NCBI GenBank assembly: GCA_003988855.1 | Contig: QYAI01000075.1 | Span: forward strand, 1 to 64,000 | Reading direction: 5' to 3' | Length of the DNA stretch: 64,000 nt | Origin: Arachnopeziza araneosa | Lineage: Eukaryota; Ascomycota; Leotiomycetes; Helotiales; Arachnopezizaceae | Shown: one piece after another, positions 1 to 10,797 of the stretch | Layout: the number at the start of each line of letters is the position of its first letter | Position numbering within the stretch: the first letter of the stretch is position 1 | Program-made: the position numbers and the translations under genes | Notes under the pieces: model-generated | What the model was told of the DNA's origin: nothing | The model's input: the letters and a program-made list of their open reading frames with translations, nothing else | Databases searched by the model: none

Positions 1-2
1 TA

Positions 3-1319
3 GTGTGGAGCGCACATAAACGCTTTCAGGCAAAATGCGATTTTCGCGTTTTCGCATTTTTGGGTTTTGATAAAATCGGTCATAAGAACGCGCCATACCT
101 GGCGCAAAATTCGAGAGGAAGGCCTCTTTTCGTCCCGCCGTTCCGAACAAAAAGAGAGTATGGCCGGAAAACTATGAATGAGGAGCTCATTGCTGCTCTA
201 CGATACCAAATTAAAGCTCTTTCACTTTTCCGCTATCGATTAGCAAATGCAGTCATAACAAAAGAGAGTTTATTTATAAATACAATGCTCTTTGTTGTGT
301 TTGAACTAATGCAGGGTCATCAGCCTACAGCAGTATCACTTATTGATAACGGTATCCGTCTGCTCAGAAGTGCCATTGGAAATCCGGAAAGGGAAACTCG
401 GCGAGCAATAAAGTTTACAGAAAACTTGGATTACGATATCACGTGCATTGGACATATCTTTCTTCGATTGTCCACCTTTTGCACCTCAGAAGGAGCATCA
501 ACTGACTTAGGCTTTCCACAATTCAGTCAAGATGTGAAGCCTCTCATAATGCGCACAGTTCCAGAAATCCCGGATATTAATGCAAGCACGAAGAGACTGT
601 TTGGATTTTGGGGTCAACTTACAGCCAAAATAAATACATTCCTCGCTCAGGTATTTTCGACCCGGCGTGCAAGGAAGAGTGTAGATGAATACGAAATTAT
701 TGAAGAACAACAAGGTTATATCGAATTACTAGACCGCTGGAAAGACAGGATGGAGCTATGGGCGCTGACAGAAAAAGATCCTTACCTGCTCCTCGGCATA
801 AAGAAAGTTCAGGTTCATCGAAGAAGTTTCCCGATCTGGCTTGCCATCATTTCAGATCCAACGGAAGTAATATGCGAAACATTCGAAGAAGAGTTTCGGA
901 TAATCGTCGAAGAGACCAAAATTCTATTGGAGAGAGAAAAGAATGTATGCGATGAGACGACATGGACACAATTTTCTTTTGATCTTAGTTTGGAAGTCCC
1001 CCTCCATCTCACTATCTTGAAATGTAGAAATTATAATATTCGAATGGCAGCACTCGAATGTCTAAATCAAGAGTTTCAGCGGCAAGAGGTGAGAGGTGCG
1101 AATGCTTTGATAGCGGTAAGGCGAGAACTCATAGAACTAGAGGAGAAAGGAAGAGATTCTGATGGGGTAGTTCCTTTGAGTTCGAGATACGCGTTAATTG
1201 GATCAGAGTGGGGTGAAAGGCAAGGAAATCACATATTTACTTCTAAATTTGTCAAAATCCTTCCCGAAGAGGATGATTTGCCTCTGGTGACGGAAATTGT
1301 TGTCGAGGATGATGATTGA
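3..1319 (+). CDS. Fungal-specific transcription-factor-like protein, 5' part missing
   Basis: The frame runs 438 codons to the stop at 1319. From about residue 58 (ATG at 174) it reads like the C-terminal regulatory half of fungal Zn2Cys6 proteins: a helix-rich stretch with ALRYQIKALSLFRYRLA, then FELMQG and a SLIDNGIRLLRS segment, the usual middle-homology pattern. No Cys6 DNA-binding domain is present, so it lies outside the window, beyond an unseen intron, or is lost. The first 55 or so codons look unlike the family and contain two tight inverted repeats, so the true start or splice site is uncertain and this end may be inserted or non-coding DNA. Function in transcription is inferred from the family pattern only. 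The acidic C-terminus ends EDDD. Confidence 0.55.
   Translation: MWSAHKRFQAKCDFRVFAFLGFDKIGHKNAPYLAQNSRGRPLFVPPFRTKREYGRKTMNEELIAALRYQIKALSLFRYRLANAVITKESLFINTMLFVVFELMQGHQPTAVSLIDNGIRLLRSAIGNPERETRRAIKFTENLDYDITCIGHIFLRLSTFCTSEGASTDLGFPQFSQDVKPLIMRTVPEIPDINASTKRLFGFWGQLTAKINTFLAQVFSTRRARKSVDEYEIIEEQQGYIELLDRWKDRMELWALTEKDPYLLLGIKKVQVHRRSFPIWLAIISDPTEVICETFEEEFRIIVEETKILLEREKNVCDETTWTQFSFDLSLEVPLHLTILKCRNYNIRMAALECLNQEFQRQEVRGANALIAVRRELIELEEKGRDSDGVVPLSSRYALIGSEWGERQGNHIFTSKFVKILPEEDDLPLVTEIVVEDDD
32..105. repeat. Two short perfect inverted repeats
   Basis: AAAATGCGA at 32-40 pairs exactly with TCGCATTTT at 52-60 (11-nt loop). GCGCCA at 90-95 pairs with TGGCGC at 100-105 (4-nt loop). Both sit inside the part of the first frame that shows no family similarity. 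Confidence 0.6.
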
Positions 1320-1989
1320 AAATTGACCACGAGAGGGAGATCAGGCACACGTATTAGGCTAGCATAGTTGGGCGACCATAGATTAGTCGTCTATATTCAA
1401 TATAAAGACGAGAATGAAATAGTGGTTTGATGACTGTTGCCTTGAACGTACCCACCTCGTGGCTTTCGTCTTGAAGTCACGCTCCTTTCATTGTCAGATC
1501 CGGATGCAGACCTTCGATGAAAACAGCCCTGGAATAAGACATACACGTGCAGCCGCAAGAACAACGTCTCTTTATGCCACCCGAAGGTATAAATAGCCTT
1601 TTGTATCATATTTTTAAGCATTTTCTTACTTCAAATAGAACCTTGAATTCGCCTGCAAATGGTTGTGGTGGCTCCAGCATAGGAGCCTCCAAAAGTCTTT
1701 ACTTTCCAATCAAAGCTGAAAAAAGATCACCCTATTCGTTTTTAAAATTGAAACCTTTCACAAGTTCCATGGACTTTAACTAAGCAATCAAGATCTCGCT
1801 TGGAAATTCATTACACAGGCGACATTCGGTCAAGGCTTCACATCCGACAGCCTTGGTTTCGATTCACTACGAATCTACAACCAAAAGAACGAACAACAAA
1901 ATTTCACCACTCATCCGAGCCTTCACGATACAAAAGAACCGCATGCATCCTTTCGATCAATACTTGGAACAAGGGGAACCTCAAGGATC
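1320..1989. other. Spacer after the first gene; nothing firm
   Basis: Short frames on both strands only (for example 1853-2098 +). The latter half may belong to the relic that follows, but I cannot anchor any domain. Confidence 0.4.
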
Positions 1990-3394
1990 TCATCAACAGC
2001 CACGCCGGGCGAACAATAATGTGGAAGTGACCCAGAGATGGCTCAAGGCAATTCGAGGTATATTATTATTCGAGACTTTCCAACAAATACAAAGCTGAAG
2101 AAATTCGAAAAGCCGCAGACGATCGAGAGCAGTACTTCATTGATATGTTCAACGCAAAAGCTTTTCTCGAAGCCGAAGTCATCAGTGACTATCATGTAGC
2201 TGCTGTCATCAATAAGGTCATCGATCGGCTTTAGCGGAGAATCCGTTCCCTCAAAAAAATTGCTCCAGGCCTCTAGATCAAGACAGGAGACAGAATTAGA
2301 AGATTGTTCTGACAGAATTAGAAGATTGTTCTAACAGCCTTCCAACGTTAATTATACCAATCCCGAGCAATGTTGCTTTCGAGAGCTTACAAATTGGCAA
2401 GAAACTTGAATCATTTTTACAGAGATACCCATTGAAACTCGAAGCTGAGAGATCAGCATTTATTCCCATCATCATTCAGGAAACAATCAAGGATTTATTC
2501 CCTGACCGCCAAAATAAAATCTTTATTGGAAGAATTAACTTCTCCATGAGGAAGAATAACAATTTCTGGTGCTGCCAATGTCTTCCAGAAAATGGTCCCA
2601 TTTCGAAATCGTCTCCCTACACACGTTTTACCTTTCAATTTTCTTTAAAGGATATTCTTCAAAATGTCAAGGTTGCCGATATATCACAGCTCTACTGTTG
2701 CAGACTAGAAAATAGGAAATATGTTTCAAACCTTGATACGAATCAGTAGGTATTCAACACCGCGGTGAAAATTGCGAGCTGGTTCCTCTTTCGAGAATTT
2801 CATGCGATGATTCGGGGAGCACTACCTCGAGATGGACCAGCGACATGGTCAACATTTGACAATTCAACATCACCATTCCTCAACAGCTCACTCAAGAATC
2901 AGTTCGTAAAACTTACCACGTTTAAAGCAGAATTTCAGGAATCGTGTTGATCACGCCATCGTTATCTGAACCTTTTTTGAATATGCATCTACCAGCACCG
3001 AAAATTCTTTTGAGAACTACTGGGGACAATGGTCTTCAATTCCGAGGTATTTCATGTAGCTTTGTCCAAATGTTGATAAAATAACTAGTGACTAGTTGGC
3101 GTCACCATTCAAAATATCTACTACCAAACGTGGTCAATTCAAAAATCCTGGCAGGCAGGAGCGAAAGAGGCTGATGATTTGAGCAACAAGTTAGATGGAG
3201 GGGAAGAGGTTGCCCCTCAGATATGTGAGTGTGATCCAGAGGACGTTTCTCTTATGAGGCAATCTTGTAGTGTATGCGCTGGTGTGTTTCCTTGCATGGT
3301 AACGAAAGTTAAGACAGGTCGCAGTCCAGCCTGTCAAAGCTGTGTCTCTAAGAGCTTAGGTATGGCTGGAGAAGAACGTCCTTCTAAGAAATAA
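1990..3394 (+). pseudogene. Decayed coding remnant, family not recognised
   Basis: Protein-like stretches follow one another on the plus strand in shifting frames. About 2075-2234 reads YKAEEIRKAADDREQYFIDMF and so on. A second open stretch, about 2210-2749, includes FLQRYPLKLEAERSAF and a Cys-bearing NNFWCCQCLPENG segment. After a TAG at 2747-2749 the same frame continues to about 2950. A further stretch, about 3090-3394, has paired cysteines (CSVC and CQSC) like a zinc-binding module. The second stretch is broken at 2289-2332 by a 22-bp tandem duplication that shifts the frame. Some breaks could be introns, but the several in-frame stops suggest a dead gene. I do not recognise the family, although the cysteine pairs resemble those of fungal regulatory proteins. 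Confidence 0.45.
2289..2332. repeat. 22-bp perfect tandem duplication
   Basis: The unit at 2289-2310 is repeated exactly at 2311-2332. 22 is not a multiple of 3. Removing one copy in thought leaves one frame open from about 2200 to 2749, whereas the duplicated state stops at TAA 2332-2334. Confidence 0.85.
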
Positions 3395-3924
3395 GACTGG
3401 AAGTATGAAGATAGGTAACTAAAGCTAAAGCGCTCAATACTAAAAGACTAACTGCGCCGGGCTTTTGTGGTGGAGAGTGGCTGCACATGGACTACGAAAT
3501 CGAAATTATAAGAGGGTGACCCGAACCAACACACGAGACGTGTAGAGGGATGAAAGAGAAAAACATTTCAAGAATATGTTTCCCATTTCCTGATCAAGAA
3601 TGATCTTGTTTCAAGCCAAGACCCGGAATATTGTGTATCCTCTTAATAATTGAGTGGGAGTATCTTCTAAGTCTCGGGCAGCCCTGGTAAGATGCCCTTA
3701 CTGCTCCTCCTCAAGCACTTGCTTTATTCCTCTATTTCATGAATTGGGTATTCTTTCAAAGTTATCGATGTTCTTATAAGTCTTGTAGCTCAGTTTCCAA
3801 ACTACGAGTTGAAAAAATTTCAGTCTTGTCCTTCTGCACTTCCATCAAGCCACCCAAGTAGAGTCGCAACCCTGAGGCAGCTTTATTACAAAACAAGGTG
3901 AAAGTTGCTGCTGGGTGTACAAAT
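3395..3924. other. Intergenic, nothing seen
   Basis: AT-rich spacer between the relic and the 3' end of the bZIP gene. No frame or structure that I can support. Confidence 0.5.
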
Positions 3925-5286
3925 TCAAATCGTGGCTATGATGGTTGCTTGAATAGCCTCGTCAATCTCCTGTGTTCGAAGACCAGGTCCAACATGCAAG
4001 CATTTCACTCGATCCACGAGCTCTGGATAGATAATTAGCAACAGGGGAGTGAGAATACACAAATTGAAGGGTAAGGCACCTTGAATAAGTCTTGGCACGC
4101 TTAAATGAAGTTCTCGATTCCCTTGAATCTCATCAAATAATGTTCGTGGCCCTTGTTTATTTACTGCCGTGCTTGGAGAAAGAGTGAAGAGGTTCGAGCC
4201 AAGATTAACCTTCAGTCCCTTCTCCATTAGATATTTCTCTACACCTTCAGGGACAATATAGCCATCAACATCTTTAGAATATAAATCGAGCAGTGGAAAT
4301 CCTCGACTCAAACTCGGTTCAGAAGTATCCAGATTCTCTGTATATGAGTTAGGGGTCGTCAGGCTATGGTGTATGGTTCTTGATGATTGATAGAGGAGAT
4401 TGTTGATTTGTATCGATATTTCTTGTCTTGTGCTAGAGAAGAGATAGTGCTTGAAGCACATAGCAAGCATGGAGTTGGATGTTTTTTGGTTGGTGATAAC
4501 GTTGTACCCCTTTTTCAGGCCTTCATATCGAAGACGTAGTGAGAGTGGAAGGGAATCTGGCGGGGTATATTGTAACAAGTGCTGAAACAAAGCTTGATTG
4601 GCGACTTGTTTGGGATAAATAAACGCTGGAGGGGCTGAGTTTTGTCCATTGGAAGTCGCAAGCACAAAGTCTGACGAGTTGATTAGATTTGGATTTAAGT
4701 TGATGGCACTGCTTTCCATCACTATAGATGTTGAAAATTCATCTTTTTCAATTTCGTTTCGAGCAGAAGCTTCTAAAAGTTGATTGAGAGACTGTTCTGC
4801 AATCTCAAGACGAGATTTTAGCAGATCATTTTCTTCCTTCAAAAGGTTTATTGTTTCCTCTTTGCGATTTCTATAAGCTTGTTGAGCTTGTCTGATTTGT
4901 TCTCTTCGTCTCTACGAAGCTTAGACCAAAGTTTTCCTTATGAATTCCAGGGGTCTTACTTGTGCAGCACTTTCTGGTCCTTCATGAATCCGCTTTGGCC
5001 TTCCTTTTGGCCTCTTGGGGGATTTTTGACCAGTCATTTTCTTATCTGATTTTACATCAGGTAAAATATCTGAAGGACTTTCCGAGCTTTTAGCAAAAGA
5101 AGAACCGGTCTCTGATTGGTTGGAAATCTCGATTGGTGGCTGTGCCATTGTCCCACCTTCACCTGTGATGCCTCCAACATCATTAATGATATCATCAAGC
5201 CAACTCAAATCTTCGAGTTCGGGATAATCTCCCTCTGTCGTATTAAATAATTCATTCTGGGTATCAACAGGCAGTGGATAAGACAT
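3925..5286 (-). CDS. Yap-like fungal bZIP transcription factor
   Basis: Two exons: 5286-4960 and 4911-3925. The 48-nt intron (4959-4912, GTAAGA...TAG) splits the gene just before the basic region, giving 436 residues. The linker KRPKGRPKR (a likely nuclear localisation signal) precedes the spliced basic region, residues about 110-128 (RRREQIRQAQQAYRNRKEE), followed by a leucine zipper (INLLKEENDLL...). The spacing is that of fungal AP-1/Yap-type bZIPs, but the position of the usual invariant Asn (NRxAQxxFR) holds Ile, a variation I recall from a filamentous-fungal subgroup. The C-terminal 300 residues are helix-rich and resemble the uncharacterised tail common in these proteins. The acidic N-terminus (LEDLSWLDDI) could activate transcription. 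Expected to act in the nucleus; targets unknown. There are no Yap1-type redox Cys clusters. Confidence 0.8.
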
Positions 5287-5378
5287 CCTTGGTGTGGGGA
5301 GTGCGAGAAAATGCTTCGTGATCAGAAAATCTCAATCCCAAAATCATACATTATTGCCCTCTTAAATCAAAGGGAGTC

Positions 5379-5386
5379 TGACGTGG
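5379..5386. promoter_or_regulatory. CRE-like TGACGTGG upstream of the bZIP gene
   Basis: TGACGTGG lies about 95 bp upstream of the bZIP ATG (5286, minus strand). This is a half-CRE/G-box core that bZIP proteins can bind, so autoregulation is possible. A single octamer can occur by chance. Confidence 0.25.
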
Positions 5387-6888
5387 CGCCGAAAGATTAC
5401 CAAGGAACGATTGCCATCCCCGAAATTGATTACTTAACCTTCCGCGCTGGGCTAGTCTTTCTGATCACTTATCATTTTTGACTGACGAGGTTGGTATTTT
5501 CTGATGAGTGAACATTGAAGATACAGCTCAGGTGCCTGGATAAAATAAAGAAAGTAGTTTAAGGATCGCTAACGATAAGTAGTAACCGCTTTTGGGCTTT
5601 AATACTATACAACGAACAAGAACAATTGCTGCTCCGCTAATGATTGAGAGAGGACGACAAATTTGTTTCACAAGAAGACATAGGACAGAACAAAAGTTAC
5701 AAGATATGAATTTTCATATAACATTAACTTAATGCTCATAACTCGTCAAGGTAAGAAATGCGTGTAAGTCTGGTATATTTGAAAGAAGAAAGCTACACTG
5801 TTTAATCTTGTCTAAAGTCGCTCCTTCTTGTCTCGTCCGGTAATATAACCCATCAGGACAAGCTATTTCATGATCATGGGACAACGATTAGGTCAAGTCT
5901 CTCTCGTATGAAATGAAATAACGAGTTTAAATAAAATTGTCGTATAGGTTTGTGTGTTGCTCGGTTGAGAGAGACCACACATATGACGACTAGACTCTTA
6001 TCTTAAATGGGAAACTCCAAAATTTTGAAAGGAAGCTTCGGTTCAGCACGACAATGGTATATTCATTTGACTCATTCCATCTCAACGAATAATCAGAGTT
6101 CTAATCTGCATCTTATTTGTAGGTAGGCAACTCTCACTCTCAAATACCCCATATCAAATTCCGAAGCACTACTCAGCGCATTCTGATATTCACACAGTGC
6201 GACTCCTACCTTCAATGAAATAATAGAGATTGAATTGAATAATCGTTCAAGTCAGATATTTTGCCTAAAATGAAAGCGTAGCTGATGGCTTTGCTATTTT
6301 ACTCTTTAAATACAGGTGTTCTTCTTCTATGCAAGCCACTCGTGAAGAAGTAACAATCTACCCTACAGTAAAGCAAGCAATGCTTCCCTAACATTACCTA
6401 TAAAACTTATTTCGATAGGTTTCAGGGCGCAGCGTCTCTCTTACCCTCGGTATCAGGCCACTTGCTGACTTCGCAACTCTCGTTCTATCGACACACGCTC
6501 ATCTTGAACAAACATAAATCACTTACAGTCAGACTAAATTAGGAACTGAAACGTATCTTAACAATTCTACCGGTATTTAAATTCTTCGGCTAGAAACCTT
6601 TCGCATATTTTTATTTACTGATTTCTGTGTTGAAAAGATAGGGGCCAAAGCTATGAGATTGTGGGGCTCGCTTAAATTTCGGGTGTTTCCATCTTTGACT
6701 AGATTTTGAATCCGTCATCAGCGTTTACAAAGATCTTGAAATACGGCCTGATGATCATATGGAGACCTGAATCGTCATATTACATTAAGAGGGCTTATCT
6801 CGGAGTGCCTCAGCTGTCATTTAATTGTCCAGGAATCCTTTACAAATCACGCCACGTTATTGCAAAGAGCACGCGGCAGTTAGGTACC
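5387..6888. other. Intergenic 1.5 kb, no gene seen
   Basis: AT-rich DNA between divergent genes. It should hold the promoters of the bZIP gene and of the AlkB-like gene. The 6706-6942 frame is explained by the AlkB first exon and its intron. Nothing else is supported. Confidence 0.45.
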
Positions 6889-8079
6889 ATGGACAGCCAG
6901 AATGTGAGTAAGTATAGAAATAGTCAAGACACATTGTTTTAACTTTCAAAGGAGCGCCATAGCTATGATACACACGCCACGCCGCCGCAAGCAATATGTA
7001 ATATATACAAGAAATACCAGAAAATGGATGATAAATCCGTGGATCACGATCCCCATGTCGTCGATTTCAATAGAGGATTGACAGATATGCAGATGAAGAA
7101 TATTATTGCTGTAGACTCTGTTCCCTCGGATCTAATAGTTAAAGCACATATAGCCTTTGAAAGCCATGGTAATTCGCAGAACGAGGAAGGTGGAGGCCCT
7201 ACTTTTGCCGCCTCACCTGAGGCGGGAATAATTTATGAGCACAAAAACTTCCCAGGCAAGAGCTACCCTATCACACTTGTCAATGGACATGTCCTAACTA
7301 CCAAAGGCCTTCGAATTTATCCATCACTTTTACCACCAGAATCCCAGGTGAGGATGCTTAATGCCATCCTGCACCGAGATCTATCCAACCCTCTGCATAA
7401 GACCAATCTCCAAGCAGATTATCATGTCCCTTATCCACCATCCTCGTCATCGTTCTTTACTTATCCTCCTGCATCAAAGCATGAAGTATACATTCCCCTA
7501 AACCCGCTATCGAGCCAGAAACCACTCAACACCACCCAGTTTCTCGGTAAGAAACTCCGTTGGTTAACTCTAGGTGAGCAATATGATTGGACAACACGGT
7601 CGTATTCCCTGGAGTCACCTACGCCATTCCCGCCAGACATTGAAGCCTTGGTAACGACATTGTTTCGGTCTGTATTCAAACCCGAGAGCGGCGTTGTTCT
7701 TCTGTACGGTACAAAAGACTACATGCCTGTTCATAGAGATGTCAGTGAGCAATGCCAGCGTGGTCTCGCAAGTTTTACGATAGGATGTGATGGACTCTTC
7801 ATAATTTCAAGAGAAAAAGAAGGTGCTGATATGGAAAACGACAATCGTGATATGCTGATTGAAATTTTGAGGGTAAGAAGTGGCGATTGCATCTGGATGG
7901 CTGGAGAGACGAGATGGTGCTGGCATGCTATGCCTAAGATAATGGGAGGTACTTGTCCGGATTGGTTGGAGAACTGGCCTGTGGCTCTAAATGGTTCCGG
8001 AAGGAAAGAATATGATAAGTGGAAGGGTTTTATGAAGGGGCGGAGGCTAAACATTAGCTGTAGACAGGTTTGGGGTTGA
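6889..8079 (+). CDS. AlkB-family Fe(II)/2-oxoglutarate dioxygenase (ALKBH1/Abh1-like)
   Basis: Two exons: 6889-6903 (only MDSQN) and 6952-8079; intron 6904-6951 (GTGAGT...AAAG); 380 residues. The short first exon is chosen because the region before the ATG at 7024 reads ...TPPQAICNIYKKYQKMDD, matching the family's conserved N-terminus. Catalytic signature: His266-x-Asp268 (PVHRDVSE), distal His330 (CWHAMPK), and the 2-oxoglutarate-binding Arg370/Arg376 (RRLNISCRQVW). The family oxidatively removes methyl groups from nucleic acids. ALKBH1-type members act on tRNA or DNA adducts, some in mitochondria, but the substrate here is not knowable from sequence. All key residues are present and the length is normal. 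TACCATGG gives a good start context. Confidence 0.88.
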
Positions 8080-8199
8080 GATGACTTAAACCACTCTCTG
8101 GCAAAGGCAGGACTCATGATTAGCTACAGCAAGAAATAAGATTGAAGGGTGAATCTTTCAATGCAAAAATCAACTGCTATCATAAATGTTCGCTTTACC

Positions 8200-9454
8200 G
8201 GATTGATGGCTTAACATTCCCAACAGTCATGTGCTAATAATAACTGTCTTAGCTTTCGGATCCTTGAGCAACAGTTCTGTGGTATTAATGATTTTAGCAT
8301 GCTGCCACTTGACCGAACTCCTAGAATGATGACGACGACTGGTATCACGGAAGCTTGTAAGACTGTTGGTTTTATCTATTTTAACAGCGCACTATCCTTT
8401 CTCCGCCTATATATGTCGGGTAGATCTTGGTCATCCAAAAGTACACTTTTGGCGATCATCTCTTCTACGTACCACTTTCTCATGCTAACTTTGTTCTCCT
8501 TTTCCAGTACGGGAAAAAGTTCACTGCACCGGACAGGTTGTGGGTGGGTTGAAGCGTAGAATATCCGGGATTTTGTGGAGTACTCGGATCGCAAATGCAT
8601 GAAAAGCCTCATACTCGCATGCTGCAAGAGCTGTTTCCGAATTTGCCACTATGTCAATAGGCCATTCCTTAGGCGTCACACAAGAACGGGATGCAGTAAA
8701 GTTTCTATTGGCTGTTTTAAAACGAAAACCTCAATGTATCGGCTGCAAACAACACCAGCTTCAAGGATCCTGTTCGCCGATTACAGATCCTTCATCGCTC
8801 AATTGGCGAGTCGGGTTCGCTCTATGCAGAGCCTATGTTTTCACGTTCTTCGTTGAAAGATCCTTTACTCCGAACCTCAAAAGCCTCTAGTGATTTGAAA
8901 TTAGTTGAGAAAGGATCTTTCTACATCTGTGATAATTGATGGTGGCTTCAAAAACAACAACTTGCAACAGTAGAGCACGAGGGGCAGGACGTAAAGTGTT
9001 GACAGGCGGGTGAAGAATTTCTTTCGCCCTGTAGTGGAGTCCGTGTAAACACCGTCCAGGAACTCTGGGGATCTGACACGTTGTGGCTTTCTTTTTGAGG
9101 CTTATGCATGTCAGGGCTACTCATCTCATGCACTGGACAGGTTCCTTCGTTTTTCCGGTGAAGGGAACTTTTCTGGAAAGAGATCAACATAAATTACCTC
9201 ATGGACAGTGGACTATTGGACCACAATCAGTCTTTCTATCATTTCTACAAGAACTGTCAAGATCGGTGCGTCTTTCCACCTGCCATTTCGATCATTTCAC
9301 TTGAGTGAGATGTGAGAACGCGATCGTGATATCTCCTTCTTATCTTCAGGGGTACAGTAGAAGAATCGGAGCTAGACAAAGGGGATGTGGCTGTCAAATT
9401 GGCAGTCCACATTACTAGGAGACACAGCTCTATCCACCTCCCCGAATGACCCAC
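8200..9454 (-). pseudogene. Frameshifted gene relic, family not recognised
   Basis: On the minus strand several protein-like stretches lie in order but in different frames. About 9100-8830 gives FLDGVYTDSTTGRKKFFTRL. About 8820-8760 gives NPTRQLSDEGSVIGEQDP then a stop. About 8700-8523 gives a long open stretch with TPKEWPIDIVANSETALAACE. About 8530-8376 continues one frame over (ELFPVLEKENKVSMRKWYVE). About 8375-8230 shifts again (NTTELLLKDPKAKTVIIST). The frame changes lack convincing GT...AG boundaries, so this reads as a dead gene rather than a spliced one. The frame at 9257-9454 may be an extension. I cannot name the family. Confidence 0.4.
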
Positions 9455-10797
9455 AGAGGCTGCGTCAACCTAAAGTCAAAGCGTATTTTAACTCTAAGCA
9501 CTATCATTAATTATGGGGTTAGCATACAGCAATACAACGTATTATAGGAATTAAATGTAGCGAGCGTTACTTGACAGGGGAAATTTTGTATGGTAAGCCG
9601 TCTTCAGCTGATGACTTGGCTGACTTGGTGATCCGTGCTAGCCTGACCTCACTACATTGAATTCCCATCATACGTTGTACAGCTTCTCCGAATTTCTTTT
9701 TGGGCAATTCCGACCTTCTTCCTGTGGTAAGATATCTCGGATGTCCGGCCGCGAGATATGGGTATGATGTTTGTGTTGCGTTCTCAAGTCCTAAGCCAAC
9801 CTATTAACCAATGTTGTTTTTTATTCCGTCCCGATGCACCGGCATAAATGGGTGCATTCCCGAGGCTAAATGTCAAAACGGAGCACGGAGCGGCACGAGA
9901 AGGAAGACCGTTGTTGCTGTAAGCGTGGCAAACATTTTCTGGGGTGAGAGGTAACAGAGCAGGAATAGGTCTTTTACTGCGGGACAACAGAAGAAAACAC
10001 AGCGTAGCGTCAGCGAACTTAAAAAAGCAACGGGATACGAATACGGAGTACACTGCTTGCACATCGCAGTGGCTACACTGCATGAAAATGGATGTTTTGG
10101 CCCTGTTTTGAGTTTATTTTTGTAGCCATCTTACGTTCTTCTCCGCTACGATGAATGACTGATGGATTTTTGGACACAAAATAAGGGTATTTATAAGCCG
10201 TGAAAGTTTCAGGGTCAAGGTTCAAAAAAGCGCCATCAGACCAATTTGCGTAGGCCGCCTGTCAAACGAGAGTTATGCAACTGGGTCAAGATCCATCGTC
10301 TCAGCATCGCGCATCTAGCGCCAGACACAGCGCATTGGCTTTCGGTGCGCAAATTTCGGACCTGCCGCTGAGATATCCGAGCACGAGGCGTTCTGCAGGC
10401 AATAACAATCAGTCCCCCAGAACTTCAACTCAGTTTTCCCTTCTTCCAAGCCCATAGTTCATAAAAGCAGTAATGGTCGCGAAGAATCGAGTGCTCTGAC
10501 TTGGCCTGCGCCTGCTGCTGGATTGGATTGTGCTGTTTGGAATATGCTTGTTCCTTAGGATTTCCGTCGCATCTCTGATCATTGATTTGTTTCTTCGCAT
10601 CTGGCCCATCCCGGTACCAAGAAAGTTTAATATGTGGTACCATCCTCAGACTCTAATCTTGTTTGCAGTTGCATACGTGGATATTGCGCCTTCGATCCTA
10701 CTAGTATCCTACCAGCAAATTGGGTGCAGCCTCAAACTTTTCAAACTTCTTTTCGTGCGCAGAGAGAGGTTGAGACTTTCTCTAACTGCTTAGCAAG
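9455..10797. other. Intergenic 1.3 kb upstream of the CFEM receptor
   Basis: Only short overlapping frames on both strands. Presumably the promoter of the receptor gene. No repeat or RNA gene seen. Confidence 0.4.
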
